Assembly (NCBI GenBank): GCA_014549065.1
Contig: JACDOX010000163.1
Span: 393,028-457,027, forward strand
Source: Cardinalis cardinalis
Taxonomy: Eukaryota; Chordata; Aves; Passeriformes; Cardinalidae
Reading direction: 5' to 3'
DNA: 64,000 bases
Shown: positions 26,299 to 39,300 of the stretch, in pieces
Position numbering within the stretch: position 1 is the first letter of the stretch
Layout: each line of letters begins with the position of its first letter
Notes under the pieces: generated by a model
What the model saw: the letters and a program-made list of their open reading frames with translations, nothing else
What the model was told of the DNA's origin: nothing
Database searches by the model: none
Position numbers and translations under genes: made by a program

Positions 26299-28190
26299 CT
26301 TGCAGTCCAGTCATTGCCTCCACANTTTCAGTGGCTGCCCATGGAAGAACTCTCTCCTCTCTCCAGCCCACAGGCACTGCTGTGTGTTGTTCCCTGTGGC
26401 CTCCTGATCCTGTGGGGCTGGGAATGCAGATTTTCATGGAACAGTATTCCCTGCTCAGGTCCCTTGGTGCTGAGAGGGGATTCCTGCCCCGGTGAGCAGC
26501 ATGTGAGATTCCTCTGTGAATCCTCCATCCCTGTCTGGTTCTGCCCTGCTCCAGGCATTCTGCTGCATGTGCAGTCCTCCACACTTGAGTAGGAAGGTGC
26601 TGGCTGTCTCCAGGCTGCTTTAAGCCTCAACATAAACTCCACATGGATATCATGAACTGAAAAGAGCTTTATCAAAAAAAAAAATCACTTTAATCACGTT
26701 CCAGNGTCCTGACATGTTAGCAGGTCCTTGACAGCTTGTCAGTAAATGAAGAAGATGTGTGACACTAATGGGGACACAGCAGTGCTTCCTTTGGATATCA
26801 CACCCAAGTGCATCACTGGGAAATGCCCAGTGGGAGCCTCCCCATTAATCCAAGAAAAGNCCCAAGAAATCAATGTCCATCCGTGGGGCTGTAAAACCCC
26901 AATCCTTTTGAGTTCCCCAGCAGCCTGGGCACTGTCAGCTGAAGTTCTGCTTTAAAATCACTTTGCATCCTCTTTGTCGAGCACATTTGCATAATCTGTG
27001 TCACAACAAAAATTGGAAGTGTGTTGTATCAAAGAAGATTTGAAATGAATTTTTTTAACTACAGATAAATCATAAACTTATTTTTGCAAACTGTATGAAA
27101 ATGCATTGCAAACTGTAAAGAAGTCTATTCAAAGGAGCAAATAGCCAACCACAGAAAATATTTTTCTGTCTGGGTAAATACACTGAAACCCTATCAGNCT
27201 GCAGGATACATCAAAAGGCTTTATAGGAAATAAGCAAATTATAAATTCCTAGAGTGCCAATTTTCTTCCACAGATTATGCAAACATTATGCGTGCTTCAA
27301 GTAAAGTTGCATTTTATTAAAAATGTAACTGGTGATAAAATAGATGTAACACTTGAATAANGATTTCAAATTTATATTATTCTCACCTTATAAGATAATA
27401 TTGAAAAAGTGAATTGGGCTAACACAAGTGTATTCATTATGCATGAAATCTCTATTTAGTCTGTAAAGTGCAGAGCAGCCAGATAGTGGCCATTTTCTGC
27501 TGCTGTAATTACTGTGTCACCATTTGTGAGGCATTTATGTAAAGTACAATGCTTCTGACTAACCACAGACAAACTCTCTGCATCTGGTTGAAAATCAAAT
27601 CATTGTTTTCCAGTCCTTTATGTTCTGCTGACACTGGAGTGCAGTGTAATCCACCACCACTTATGTAATCAAACACCATCCCTTTCTGTAATGTACATTC
27701 TTTTGAGATGGATTTATGGATCATACACCTTAATAATGTAATTTTTTAAAAGTANAAGCCTATTATAAAATAGAGATCTTTCTTTATTTCTTTCCTCCTG
27801 TTATAAAGAAGGCTTGAACACTGGCACAGGTGTCTCTTCACTCAAGGGTTCTTTCCCCTGTTTAGCAGACAGGTGCCTTGGTTTTTGGTGCAGGTAACTT
27901 NTCTGTGTTTGCTGTNCTCCCCTGAAAGAGCCTTAAGGTTNAGTCTTTGCAATGATCCTTCTCCCCACTGGTCACAGCTGCAGGGTAAATGCCAGCAAGT
28001 TTAGAAGGTAAATAGTCAAAAATCCTCCCCTGGCGAGCGTTCAGGTCCTCTGCTCTTTCCACTTCACCCATGTCACCCATGTCAGTGATTCCTGGGATTT
28101 GGCTCGTAAATCCCTTTCTGAGACAGAAGGATTTCCCATTCCCATGCCAGTCTCCTCTTTGGGTCTCTCATCTGCAGGGCCACACCGAGC
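26299..28190. other. Unique intronic sequence
   Basis: No gene. The AT-rich part at about 27200-27720 contains octamer- and homeodomain-like motifs and is described as a finding. Confidence 0.5.
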
Positions 28191-28667
28191 CCTGGCAGTG
28201 CCATGGCAGAGCTGGGTGGCCGTGGCAGAGCCACAGCTGGCAGAGCTGGCAGTGCCATGGCAGAGCCACATCTGGGAGAGTCACAGCTGGCAGAACCACA
28301 GCTGGCAGAGCTGTGTGGTCATGGCAGAACCACAGCTGGCTGAGTCACACCTGGCAGAGCCACACTTGGCAGAGCCACACTTGGCAGAGCTGTGCAGCCA
28401 TGGTAGAATCACATCTTGTAGAGGCAGAGCTGGGTGGCCATGGCAGAGCCACAGCTGGCAGAGCCACAGCTGGAAAAGCCACAGCTGGCAGAGCTGTATG
28501 ACCATGGCAGAGCCTCACCTGGGAGAGTCACAGCTGGCAGAGCCACAGGTGGCAGAGCTGTGTCGCCATGGCAGAGCTGTGTGACCATGGCAGACCACAC
28601 CTGGCAGGGCTGTGTGGCCGTGGCAGGGCTGTATGGCCATGGCAGAGCTGTGTGGCCCTGGCAGATC
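28191..28667 (+). repeat. Composite GC-rich minisatellite
   Basis: About 475 bases are built of two interleaved units: a 15-bp GAGCCACAGCTGGCA type and a 19-bp GAGCTGTGTGGCCATGGCA type, both sharing TGGCAGAG. The left half is dominated by the 15-bp unit and the right half by the 19-bp unit. Open frames of 70-160 codons run through it on both strands, giving WQSHSWQS-like peptides, but they are a by-product of a repeat with few stop codons. Confidence 0.95.
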
Positions 28668-31590
28668 AGTGGGATCACTCTCTGCCTGCCTGGCCTCCCT
28701 AGCTGCCCCCACAGCAGCAGCAGCAGCTAACAGCTGTAATCTGTTTTCTCCTGGGGTCTGGAGCAAGTCACTCCTCACAAATGCACCCTGCATTAGCACT
28801 GCTCTCGTGGAACGGAAGGCTTTTGTTCTTGGAAAGCATTAAGGTGTNATGAGCTTAAGGAGATTTGTCCTGAAAGGAATTTTGAGAAAATTGCCCAGCA
28901 TTAATGCCTTAAAATGCCCATCATCAAAAGCAGCATGGCTAAACTCCCAGGCAGTAGGTGGTAATGTAATAATTGATGCATCCCTGGCAAGCTCACACCT
29001 TTTTCTTGAAAATGCTGCATTAATACTTCTTTTTAATTCTTCATGGGCTGAGGTAGTTCAAATGTGTTCGTCTGTGCTAAGGAAATCTGGTTGTTACAGG
29101 ATGTAGATAAATTTATTTTGATTATTGCCTTGGTTTAAGTGAATGCTTTTTAGGAAAAATACACAAATATAATGAACTTAAATGACTGCTGATTAATAAT
29201 ACTGTGCACCAAGTTTGGCTTATTTTTAACATATTTGTTAGAGTTGGAGACTTCAGTAATGTAATTTACCAAAGTAAAAGTATCATTTCAAAATGGACAA
29301 CAAGAAGCATTTTCCAGAAATCCAAATTGTGCCTGTAAATTAACAAAGCCTCTACATGAGAATTGGTCAGATATTTAAGTTTTATTTAGCTGCTAAAGCA
29401 GCTGTCTGTACAGTAAAGGAACTAAATGGTTGCACTCTTTTTATTTTCTTTTTTTTTTCAGTTCAGTCTAATAGCTTGTCAAATAGTTTTGGGAGTAAAT
29501 CTCAGGAAGTGGTGAGGTGCATGTGGTTAGGGCTTTCTTGGGGGCTTCACTTGAGACAGTTTCTTGAGGAGGAAAACGAATTGGCTGTGCTGGCTGGAAG
29601 CAGATGTGGGAGCACGTGTGCATTAATGGCGCTGAGAACTTTGAACACTGGCTGAAACATCAAGGGTTAGCATCAGGCTGTGTGTAAATTCCTGTTTAAT
29701 GAAATAAATCACCTTTGAGCTGACTCTAAGGAGAGTTTAGAGTAGCTCTGCTGGAGGTACCAACCACCCATGGCATTTTTTAGGTCTCAGGGTAGTTCAG
29801 ATTCCATGTGGAACACTCCCAAGCAGTGGCACAGAGGGTTTGTATTCCCTCCACTGCAGAGAAATGGGAGCCCCTAACCCCATGATCCTCCCAACATAAC
29901 ATTCTCCTGCTGCTGTCAACAAGCAAAATCCCTGGAGATGTCCCACAGTCATTGTTCCTCAGAATGTCTCATGGAAATTGCTGAGAAATACAAATAATTA
30001 GGAAAAAGTTGTTGTAAGTTCTCCTCTTTTTCAAAGCCTCTTCCTCAAATCTTCCCCTTTACTACAGCCAGTCATAAAATTCCAGACTCTTAGTATGCAG
30101 AATGTTACTACAGCTCCACAGGATCTGTCATCTTAGTTAACATCACCTGCCTTTAGTGTTTCCATCTTTTGAATATGTATTAAAAATATCAGGCAAATTT
30201 TCAATGCAATGGTTTATTAGCAAAAAAAAAAAATTGCTGTATGTAATGAAGAATGTACATTGGTATTGTGTGCTCTATTAAAACAAAATTACCTTCAACT
30301 TTAAATAATATTTATTTTAAAATTTAAAGCAGGTCATCTTTGAAGATGAACAGACATGGCCCCTTGCCAAAAGAACAATCAGATTTTCTGCTGCAGAATA
30401 TATAGAAAATCATAACAAACTTAATTACCTGTACCACTGCTAAAGGCCCTTCATATCTTAGCACTCTTGAGATTTAGCAGATTGTATCACATCTTCCTGA
30501 TTAGCAATTATGACTGAGAAGTGAAACATTCTGACTTTTACCGAAATTTTTAAAAAATGCTTGGTTTTAAAAGAAGACAATCTGTGAACAGCCTTGATTT
30601 TAAAGTGTAATGGCTTACAAGAAGTGTTGAAATTTCAGTGCATTTTCTCAAACTACCTTAATTGTGCCATGTGAATAGANAGCAGCATAGTTTTCATTTT
30701 CTCAGATCTCATCTCTTCTGACCTCTCCAGAGGTCACTGTCTCAGCCTGAGGATTTGGGGCTTTTATTTTTTTATTATTTTTTTTTCTTTTTAGGTTTTT
30801 CCTCACAGAAAACTTAGTTCAATGATCCATTTTCACAACAGATAGCAAGAATTCACTCAGTATTCAAAATATCTTATTTTTATCCAAAATTCCTGGGCAC
30901 TTCTGTCAGATGAGCATGTCTGAAGATCTCAGCAGTGTCAAATGGGAATGTCTTTGAGGGGAATGTCTGGGTGCTGGACAGGTTACCTGGGAGGAAGGTC
31001 CTCCTGGCTGAGGCAAGGGAAGGAGCCAGGGCAGCCTTTGTTACAGAGAGCTGGGCAGCAGCTGAACATGGCAAAGGGCAAGGCTCTTCTTGTGGCTGTG
31101 AGCTGTGAACCCGTGTTTCTATTTCTGTTCTTTGTTAACATTCCCTTGGTATTGCTTATGGGTAGAAAGTTAAACACTAATTTTCTGGCACTAACTCANA
31201 AGCTGTTGATGCCTTTGGATTCAGGTATTGGCATTTTTCTAGGCAGAAAAGAACATATTCAGTGTATCACCAGAGTGCCTTTGCTGCTCCCACAGCTCTG
31301 GGGGTTCACAGAGCCAGCTGTCCCTGCTCCTCATTGTCCCAGCCCCTTTTGGTGTCCCTCTCCAAGCTCCTGCTTTCCTGGGCTCTGCTGTCATGTGTTG
31401 CCTTTCCTGCAGCTGTGCCCAGGCTGAGCTCCATGGCTTGGCTCCCTTAAACATCNCTTCCTGGAAGTGCTGCAGCCTGGTCATACCCATCTGAGCACCA
31501 TAACTCCATTTCAGCCTAATTCTCTGCTAATTCTGTGCAAGCTTTCAGTGCCTATCAGAAATAGCTGTCCAACATCCTCCAGACACTGTC
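28668..31590. other. Unique intronic sequence, AT-rich
   Basis: No gene established. Contains a strong acceptor-like site at 29460-29461 and TAAT-rich blocks near 28850-29100, both noted as findings. Confidence 0.5.
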
Positions 31591-31825
31591 CTTTCTCTCA
31601 GCTTGAGGGATTCCAGTTTCTGCAGCCCAGAATCCCCAAGGGAAATCCCTCTCCCAGCTCCTCTGCCTCAGTCTCAGGTTGACTTTTGGTATCTCACATT
31701 CTGCCCTTACACTCCTTGGTCACTAGAATCTACTTAATCATCTCCTTCTTCCCTTTCTCTCAGCTTGAGAGATTCCAGTTTCTGCAGCCTGGAATCCACA
31801 AGGGAAACCCCTCTCCCAGCTCCCT
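31591..31825 (+). repeat. Duplicated unit with a 72-bp block between the copies
   Basis: CTTTCTCTCAGCTTGAG followed by GATTCCAGTTTCTGCAGCC and a CTCTCCCAGCTCC end occurs at 31591-31660 and again at 31753-31825, a 162-bp step. The copies differ at a handful of positions. Confidence 0.85.
31671..31742 (+). repeat. 72-bp direct repeat, copy 1
   Basis: Starts GTCTCAGGTTGACTTTTGG. It recurs at 34387-34458 with two differences in 72 bases. This copy sits inside the duplicated unit at 31591-31825. Confidence 0.9.
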
Positions 31826-34386
31826 GCTGCCTCCAGCTGCAGCCAGACTGGCCAAAGGTGGAGCATGGACAGCAGCAGCTGATCAGGGCAGGAGCCCTGA
31901 ACTCCTCTGGACTCTGGCTTGCCAACAGGAGCAGTCCCCAGGGGCACTCTCTTGGTTTGATTGTGATTTTGGATGAGAGCAGAAATGAGATCTCAGAGGT
32001 GTGGAGAGAGCACACAGTGCTGGTCTGACCATTGTGCNGTGCCTGGGAGCGGGGAGGGCAGGGCTGGCCCTTTGCCTTCCAGAGGCTCTAACCCACAGAA
32101 AAGCCACTGCAAATGCTTCCATCTCTCTCCTTTACAGCCAGGGCCATCCGTGTGCCTGATTTCAGCTGGCTGGTCGCTCTAGAGCAGATGAGAACAAGCT
32201 TTGTTCCTTCTGAGCTTTCTCTCGCACCACACCAGTTTCCATAGTGTTTCCTGCTGCTGCAGTGGGACCACGAGGGATTTCCCCACTGCCTGCCCATGCA
32301 GCTCCCTGCTCTGCAGAGCTGNTGTGTGCCAGGGGCTGGTTCTGCTGCCCCTCACTCTGATCTGAAGGGAGAGAGGTGAAGGACAGGGACTGGGGGCTGT
32401 TTTTGTCGACTGGTAACTCTAAGGCAGGTTTGCAGTCAGCCTGCTGCCCAGGGTGGTGGGGTATCTGCTGATGGCACATCAGAAGTCAGATTATCCTTGC
32501 TTTCCTGAGCAGGTGGCATTCTGAGGAGAGCCTCTCACTGAGCTGAAGCTCTGGCTCAGCCTGGCTGGGTCAGGCCTCGCTGGTGTCCGTGTGCTCACGG
32601 ATGTGTGCAAGCACAGCCCCAGCCACTCTGAGTGTCTGCATCATGTGGGATCTCAGCAATGTCCTCCTTTGCCAGTCTTCAGCATGTGCCTATCAGCTGA
32701 ACTCGTGTCTGTTTGCTTTTCCCAGGCTCAGATTACTCTTGACTTTAAAAATCAACACTTGTTTAATTAAAAGTAATTTTCAAACTGTCACCGGAGTGCC
32801 AGGTGCAACAACTGGCACCATCCTGCCCCTCATCTCTTCTCTTCTCTCCTCTCTAAAATACCAACACCAATCAACAACAAGAAATTGGCAATATTAAGCC
32901 TAGGAAAGAGAAAAAAATAGCCAAAGAAAAGTGGCATTTACAGGTATGTCAGCCCAATATATCAACCCACCTTAAAGATCTGAGCCCAGAACTCATCCCT
33001 GCTTCATTTGCCATCATATTCATAAGTGTCACATTTATAGCTCTGTATTATTTGAAGTTGTATTTTTAATGTTGAGGAAACTATTGTAAAATGTATTGCA
33101 ATACTTAAGCATCACTGTGAAAGTGAAAAATGGATTTTTCCATAAAAATATACTCTCTTGTGGAATTATGGCCCTAGTGAAAATGTACTGCCTTTCAGCC
33201 TGCCTCTTGGATAGTGTGCTAATATTCTACCTAGATGTATTGTCTGCAGGCACTGGACACAATCCTTAGGCTGTGCAGAAATTAGATAAGGAATNATTCT
33301 TTTGTATAATAGCATCCCTTGGGTAGTCTCCTGTGCAATACAGTAAAATTAATTCAGGTTCTCTCCATCGAGCTTATCTGCTGTCCCAGCATTGGGGTGT
33401 TCTTCTCCTGCCTTTTACCTGGGTAAAGCTATTTTCTGGCTTCATTCTGTTCAAGTCCAGTATGGGTGATTTACAGGCTGGCTCCATGATCCTGGAGCCA
33501 GTCTGTATCATCCCAAGTGTTTTTGCAACAGGTGGCTGCTNGGTTAAGTTGAAGAGTTGAAAATAAATGTGCCGAAAGCGGGGTAATCTCTGCCTGGTTT
33601 AATATCCTGGAGCACTGCTCAAAGCTTGGACCCCATCCTCAGGAGAGCTCCTGGGCCTGACCTGGCTTGTTTACAGTAACCTGTAATTTAAATACCCTCT
33701 TACTCATGGGATGGTGTCTGTGTCTTTTTAAATATAAATTACCACTAATATAAATTAGCCTTCTCTTTGAGGGATTCATGCAGTTAAGGCCTGGTTGGAA
33801 GGAAGAGAATCTCTCCTGCTTTCTTTGAGATGAAAANTTCATTGTCCAGTGCTGGAAATTTGATTCACTTTTCCTTTGTTTGNAGAAAATAACTTCAGGC
33901 CCTTGCTGGCATGGTTTGTACCAGAGAAGCCTTCAGCAATACAATCTGTCTCTTGCTCTCAAACGTTTGGAAGGCCAAAGCACAAATCAGTCCTNTGGGT
34001 TTCCACCCTTATTCCCCCACAGACACTTTGTGCCCTCAGCCAGGGTTTGTTACAGACNTTGATGTAATCACAGTTAGGCCTGGAGTTGTGACTGCTGTGG
34101 TTTTCCATCAGAGACATCACCATGGATGGCTGTTTATGGTGCATCTCTGTTTTCTAGTCCTCTCCCAGGCAGAACATGGCACATTGGGCCATTTCCATAT
34201 CACATTTCCTGCTAAGACATTCCAGTTGTGCATATTCACTGGCATAATCACAAATAATCCCAAAGCTGAGGGACTGAGTGAACCACATGGTGAACAATGA
34301 GGCAGCTCCTCTTCTGCTTTACTGTTCTCTTTTAACAAATCCAGCTGCAGAACATCTGTGCCATGGGCTGTCACGTCTGTCACCGA
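31826..34386. other. Unique intronic sequence
   Basis: No gene or interspersed repeat recognised. Confidence 0.5.
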
Positions 34387-34458
34387 GTCTCAGGTTGACT
34401 TTTGGTATCTCACATTCTGCCCTTACACTCCTTGGTCACTAGAACCTACTGAATCATC
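34387..34458 (+). repeat. 72-bp direct repeat, copy 2
   Basis: Second copy of 31671-31742, same orientation, 2.7 kb downstream. Flanks are unrelated and no inverted ends or duplicated target are visible. Confidence 0.9.
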
Positions 34459-36246
34459 CCTTTTCCCATTCTTTGCAATATCCCACTTATTCTGGGTGCT
34501 CAGCTGGGGTGATGTTTTTTCATTGGTGCTTCCAGAGGCCCTCAAGTGACACCAGACTGTGAATTTGTGCACTGCCATGAACACCTCCCATGGGTCCTGT
34601 GTNTTAAACCCACACTGCAAAGTACAGTCCTGCTTCTTTGGAAGGGTGCAGTGATGAGGAAATACAATATTCAGAGCTTTGTGGAGGAGAGGATGCTTAG
34701 GTCCCTTTAATAGGAATAGGAAAAACCCTGGGAGTGTGGGGCCTGGGGAAGGGCTCACACAGAGCACTCATTTTGGTACCACTCATCTAAATGAGTTGTA
34801 CAACTCTAGATCTAAGTGAGTTGTTACAGCTTTTACTGCACTGATGTTTTCTAACTATAGTTATCCTGAAATTTTAAGATGGAAGATCACTTTGAACAGA
34901 GTGGGTTTGAGTGGGGTGGGTTTTAAGGCAAAACCCCCAAAGTGCTTGTGGCCAGTGCTGCCATTTGATCAGCTGAGTGTCCCCCAGTGTCCCCGAGCCC
35001 CAGCTGTTCTGCTCTCCATCTCCTGGGGCAGATTCTTTCCTCACAGTTGATTCCCATGGAGATGCACCTTGCTCATGCAGGGCTTCCCATCAAGCTGACA
35101 CTTCTGCTGGAAGCTGAGGATGAGGTGAGTGCTGCAGAGGGCCACATAGACCTTGAGTGGCTGACAGTAAACGATAACAGCCTCTCTTCTCAGCACCTCA
35201 AACCAGCAGATATTGTCANTCTTTTGTCCCTTATGTCTGAAAGTTCCTTTGATTCATGTGTGCTCCAGATATTTGGTGTNAAACACCCTGTCTGGTGCAG
35301 CTTAGTGTCACAGCCTCATCTCGTTCAGCCTGCTCCAAGCTCAAGAGGAAGGAGCATTTTGGCAGGCAGCTCTCAAGGATGCAGTGGGTGGGTGGCAGTG
35401 GCCTCATGGCTGTGGGTGGCAGTGTCAGTGTTCCACACAAGGTTTGCTGTGAGCTCTCAGTGTGGCACAGAGGGTGGGAGAGAGCTGAAGGGTGTTTGAC
35501 TTCCCCAGTGAATCTGCACTGGTACTGGATGGCCACAAGTCCTCTTCTAATATTTGTGGTGTTTCCTTCCAAACAAACACAATTGTGTAGTACTTGGATA
35601 GTGATCTCTAGCCCACCTACTTACATGGTATCAATTACAGCTCTATTGGAGCTCCTTAGTCTTTCATCTTTTTTTTCTCCTTGTTGTGCCCCCAAGACTT
35701 GTTTTCTTAATTTTACAGCTGGAGAAGTGGCATAGGGAGCCAATGGGAAATAGGCCAGTCATTCCACATGAGTTATGTTTTGCATTGGTTTAAGTGAGAC
35801 TCTTTAAAATATAATTAAAAGCTTTATTGTTCCNTGATTAATATGCTGCTCTGTTCCTACTATAATGCCACATTATCCATAGTGCTCCTCAGCTATTTTA
35901 CAAATATTTCTGTGCTGTGTTTGTTTTGGCAACTGCTGCCAGATGTTGACTCTATGAAATCTTTCCAGCTTTTTAAAAGCTGCATTGCTTTTCTGTCTAG
36001 AAGATGCATCCATGCCAGGATGCTGTGACANGAGGAATTGCACTTTCACCTGGGAGAGCTGGCCTGGGCCCCTGGTGTGCCAGGCTGAAGGGATGGGGGG
36101 CAGAGCAGGGCTGAGATTTGTGCTGCCATCTCTCAGAGCCAGGGTCTCCTGATCCTTGGATGTCACCCCACTGTGCTGCTGGTCACTGAAGGGTTTTTCT
36201 GAGGGGAAGTGATAACCTTCTGGAGGGGAGGCGATAAAGGGAGCAG
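34459..36246. other. Unique intronic sequence
   Basis: Holds part of the longest gap-free open frame in the window (35873-36730, minus), which I do not accept as a gene. Confidence 0.5.
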
Positions 36247-36326
36247 AATGACCAGCTGCACCCACTTCAGAGCCTGATAGGTGATAAATGACCAGCTGCA
36301 CCCACTTCAGAGCATGAGAGGTGATG
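36247..36326 (+). repeat. Tandem duplication, 2 x 40 bp
   Basis: The unit AATGACCAGCTGCACCCACT, continuing through CAGAGCCTGATAGGTGATA, is repeated head to tail with a few changes in the second copy. The 40-bp step is not a multiple of three although it lies within a long open frame. Confidence 0.85.
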
Positions 36327-39300
36327 AGGGCTGAAACAAACTGGGAGGGGGACCCAAGGACTGGAGTGTGTTTTAGTCCTGGGGAGCTCCAGGTGGAGAG
36401 GAGCCTCTGTTGAGGTAGCATGGGTGTGAGCCAGCCTGCTTTGCCCACTGTGCATGGCATTCCTGGGGTTACAGGCTTCAGAAATGCAGAGGAGCAGCAG
36501 GGCTGTGCAGTGTTTGCAGGGCTCTCTGAATCCGTGTGCTTTGGTTTCAGTTCTACACAATCAACTTCCACAGAAACACAAAGCTCAGGCCAAGTTTTGA
36601 GTGATGTTCCTTGGCAGCACTCACACAGCCAGATACAAATCTGGGCCAGACCTTGGAGTTCAGGGAATGTATCACATGTATGACTCCATGCTTCTGAAGC
36701 TTTTGGGGAAACAACTGGTTTGTGTTGCATTCTGTGGCTTACATAATCTAGTTCAATGTTCTGTGTGCCAGCTGCAAGTCAGGAGTTGTAGCCTCGTTTG
36801 TTCTGAGTGAAGGATTGTTTCCCCCTGGAAAAGGGAAGGGAAAAACAAGCAGAGACTTCACTTCTCTAGATTTTGGGTTTTTTGTTTTTTTCCCTTTCTT
36901 CATAGACCTTTTGCTCTGAGCCTCAAGACAGAGAATCTGTCACTGTATATCTGCTTTCTGTTTGGACCTGGGCATAGAAAAAATGTCTGGAAGATCTGAT
37001 ATATGGGGCTACTGCAAATATTGATGCCCTTCACAGGCTCCATCATATTTTAAATAACCTGTCTGGAGCTGANGGGAAATCTGAGGTTGCCAGGCAGAAC
37101 AAATGGGACAAAAGTGCCCCTTCCAGATATGTTCCATGGTGTGGCTGTCACTTTTGGGGTTCCAAGGCATGAAGCATGTCCCAGCAATCCTGTGGCTCTC
37201 TGACACTACATCAAGCACTTCACTGCTTGCAATGTTTCTCCCTTCTCACTGCTTTAGGTAATAGAACTTAAGAGGGAAGAAGTCATCTGCTGCAGTGTGT
37301 TCATCTGGAACAGCCTTTTCCACTGCATGTAGCGTTAGAAAGCATATTTTGATTGTTGCCAATTAGCAGACCAGCCATGCCTCTGGTGGGTGCAGGGGTG
37401 GGCAGTTCTTACTCTGCATCATCATTTGAGACCTTCCTGTGGCTGACAGGCTGTGCCATGGGGTGCTGCAGNGCCCTTTCATATTAAGAGATCATTGTGC
37501 TGCTGAAATCAGGTATGTAAAATAAACCACCTAAGGTTTTGCAGGCCATAATTCAGTGAGCAAATACCATAACCCTCATTTTATTAGAACTAGGGGCTGA
37601 TTACCAGACATCCTGCAATGTGTCTGAAGGGACTGGAAACCATCTCAGCAGAAATGTAGACTCCACAGACTCGGGCAGTCCATGCTTAAGGATGCATTTG
37701 AATCCTTACTTGTCCTGTAGGTAATTGCAAATGCTGAAATCCACATGATTTCAGGTTTTAGGCTCATCCCTGTCCCCTTTGAATTTTATGTTGCCAAATT
37801 ACTCTGNTTTTTTTCTCTAAGTCAAGCTAACATTAATAAACAGGAGTTTGTTTCTTTCCTGCAGTGGTTTAAAAAACAAAAACCACAGTACAAAATCAAC
37901 CTAAAGTAATGTTAATCTTTGGCCCTGTGTGTTATAAGCAATGTTACCTTATTTAAGGGTCCTTTTAAAGATTAGCCTAAACAATTCCCCATTTCCTTTA
38001 GACCCAATCTCTAGTTCTATTTTTAGAAGTCACTGTTTGTTGTTGTTGTTGTTGTTGTTCAGGAGGAAGCCTTTAAAAACACAACATGTTTAAACAGGTT
38101 GTGGTCAAAAGTTTTGGCATGGACACGAGCCCCATGTGTGACCCTGCGTGTACTCAGACAGCTTTGGAGCTGAGCCCTGCCCTGCTCAGACACCAGGGCA
38201 GTGCTGTTCCTCGCTGTTGGGAGGAAATTCTGTGTCTGGGAGTACCAGGGGAGTTATCTTCAGAGAATTCATGATCCCTGAGCCTGTCTGGGGATGGGCA
38301 CCCTGCANCTTCCTCCCATCCTCTCTGGCCACACCGCATCAGCCCCTGGCACCAGGGCTTGCTCCTTGAGGGTTCTTTATCCAGAGCAAAATTTTTGTGT
38401 GCAGGCCCCTGTGGATGAATGATTTACTCTGGGGGGTTGGAACCTTTAAGGGTTCCTGCCAAGCCAAACTAGGCTGTGATTCCATGACTTTGGAATTGAA
38501 TGTGCAGAGGAAGCTGGGCTGATTTGTGACACCTGGGTGGCAAGAATTGGTGCATTTCCCCTGCTTTGACTCAGTAGCTGTTTTTCTTGCAGAGCTCCTG
38601 AGACCTGAGGAGAGGAAAAAGGATGCCCAGCCATTTTTTCAGTGTGCTACAAGTTTGCATACGCTGCACATTTTCTTCAAAATTAAGTGCATTCATTTGC
38701 AATGTTTCTCTTCCTTAATTAGGTTTACTGATTGCCAGAGTAAAGAAATGTGGTCTTTGGTTTGAGGATGGTTTATGAAAACAGCCTGTGCAATCCATCT
38801 CTTGGCATGGGGGCTGCTTCACAGCATTGCTTCCAGGACTCAGCTGCTCTAAAGGAACAGGGCTAAACTCTAATAAGTATTACTTCTTCTAGCTTTGGAT
38901 AAGTTCTGGCTTCTGAAGGAAAGTTCTTTCTTTCTTGTGATGATAATGAGTTGATATCAGAGAGATGCAGAGNTAATGTGAGTGTTGTATGAGCCTGGCT
39001 TTTGTTGTTGTTGCAGATCTTTTTGCACTCAGACCAGCTCAGTTCCTAAACATCCACCCATTTCAGCCATCAGTAAAAGCTCTCTGTACAGGTTAAGTTA
39101 AACAAATAATGATTTCATCAGAAATGAGCAAATATTATTGTATTGGGAAGCTACTCTATCAACAAAGCTAGTAGGTTCTAAAGCTACTTTTACTGGTTAC
39201 TATTTTGGGACTTCATCAGGTTTTTTTGAGCATCTGTGGATGTGTTAGGGNTTCTTTGGCTTCCTTCTGAAGTACTTTTGTCCTCTTGCCTGGTTTACAG

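Noticed and set aside
28191..28667. Regular repeats that might suggest a CRISPR array
   Set aside because: The units are contiguous with no unique spacers, and the DNA is vertebrate.
28070..28678. Open frames with WQSHSWQS-type repeats, resembling a repetitive protein
   Set aside because: The underlying DNA is a minisatellite open on both strands. There are no splice sites or flanking coding sequence.
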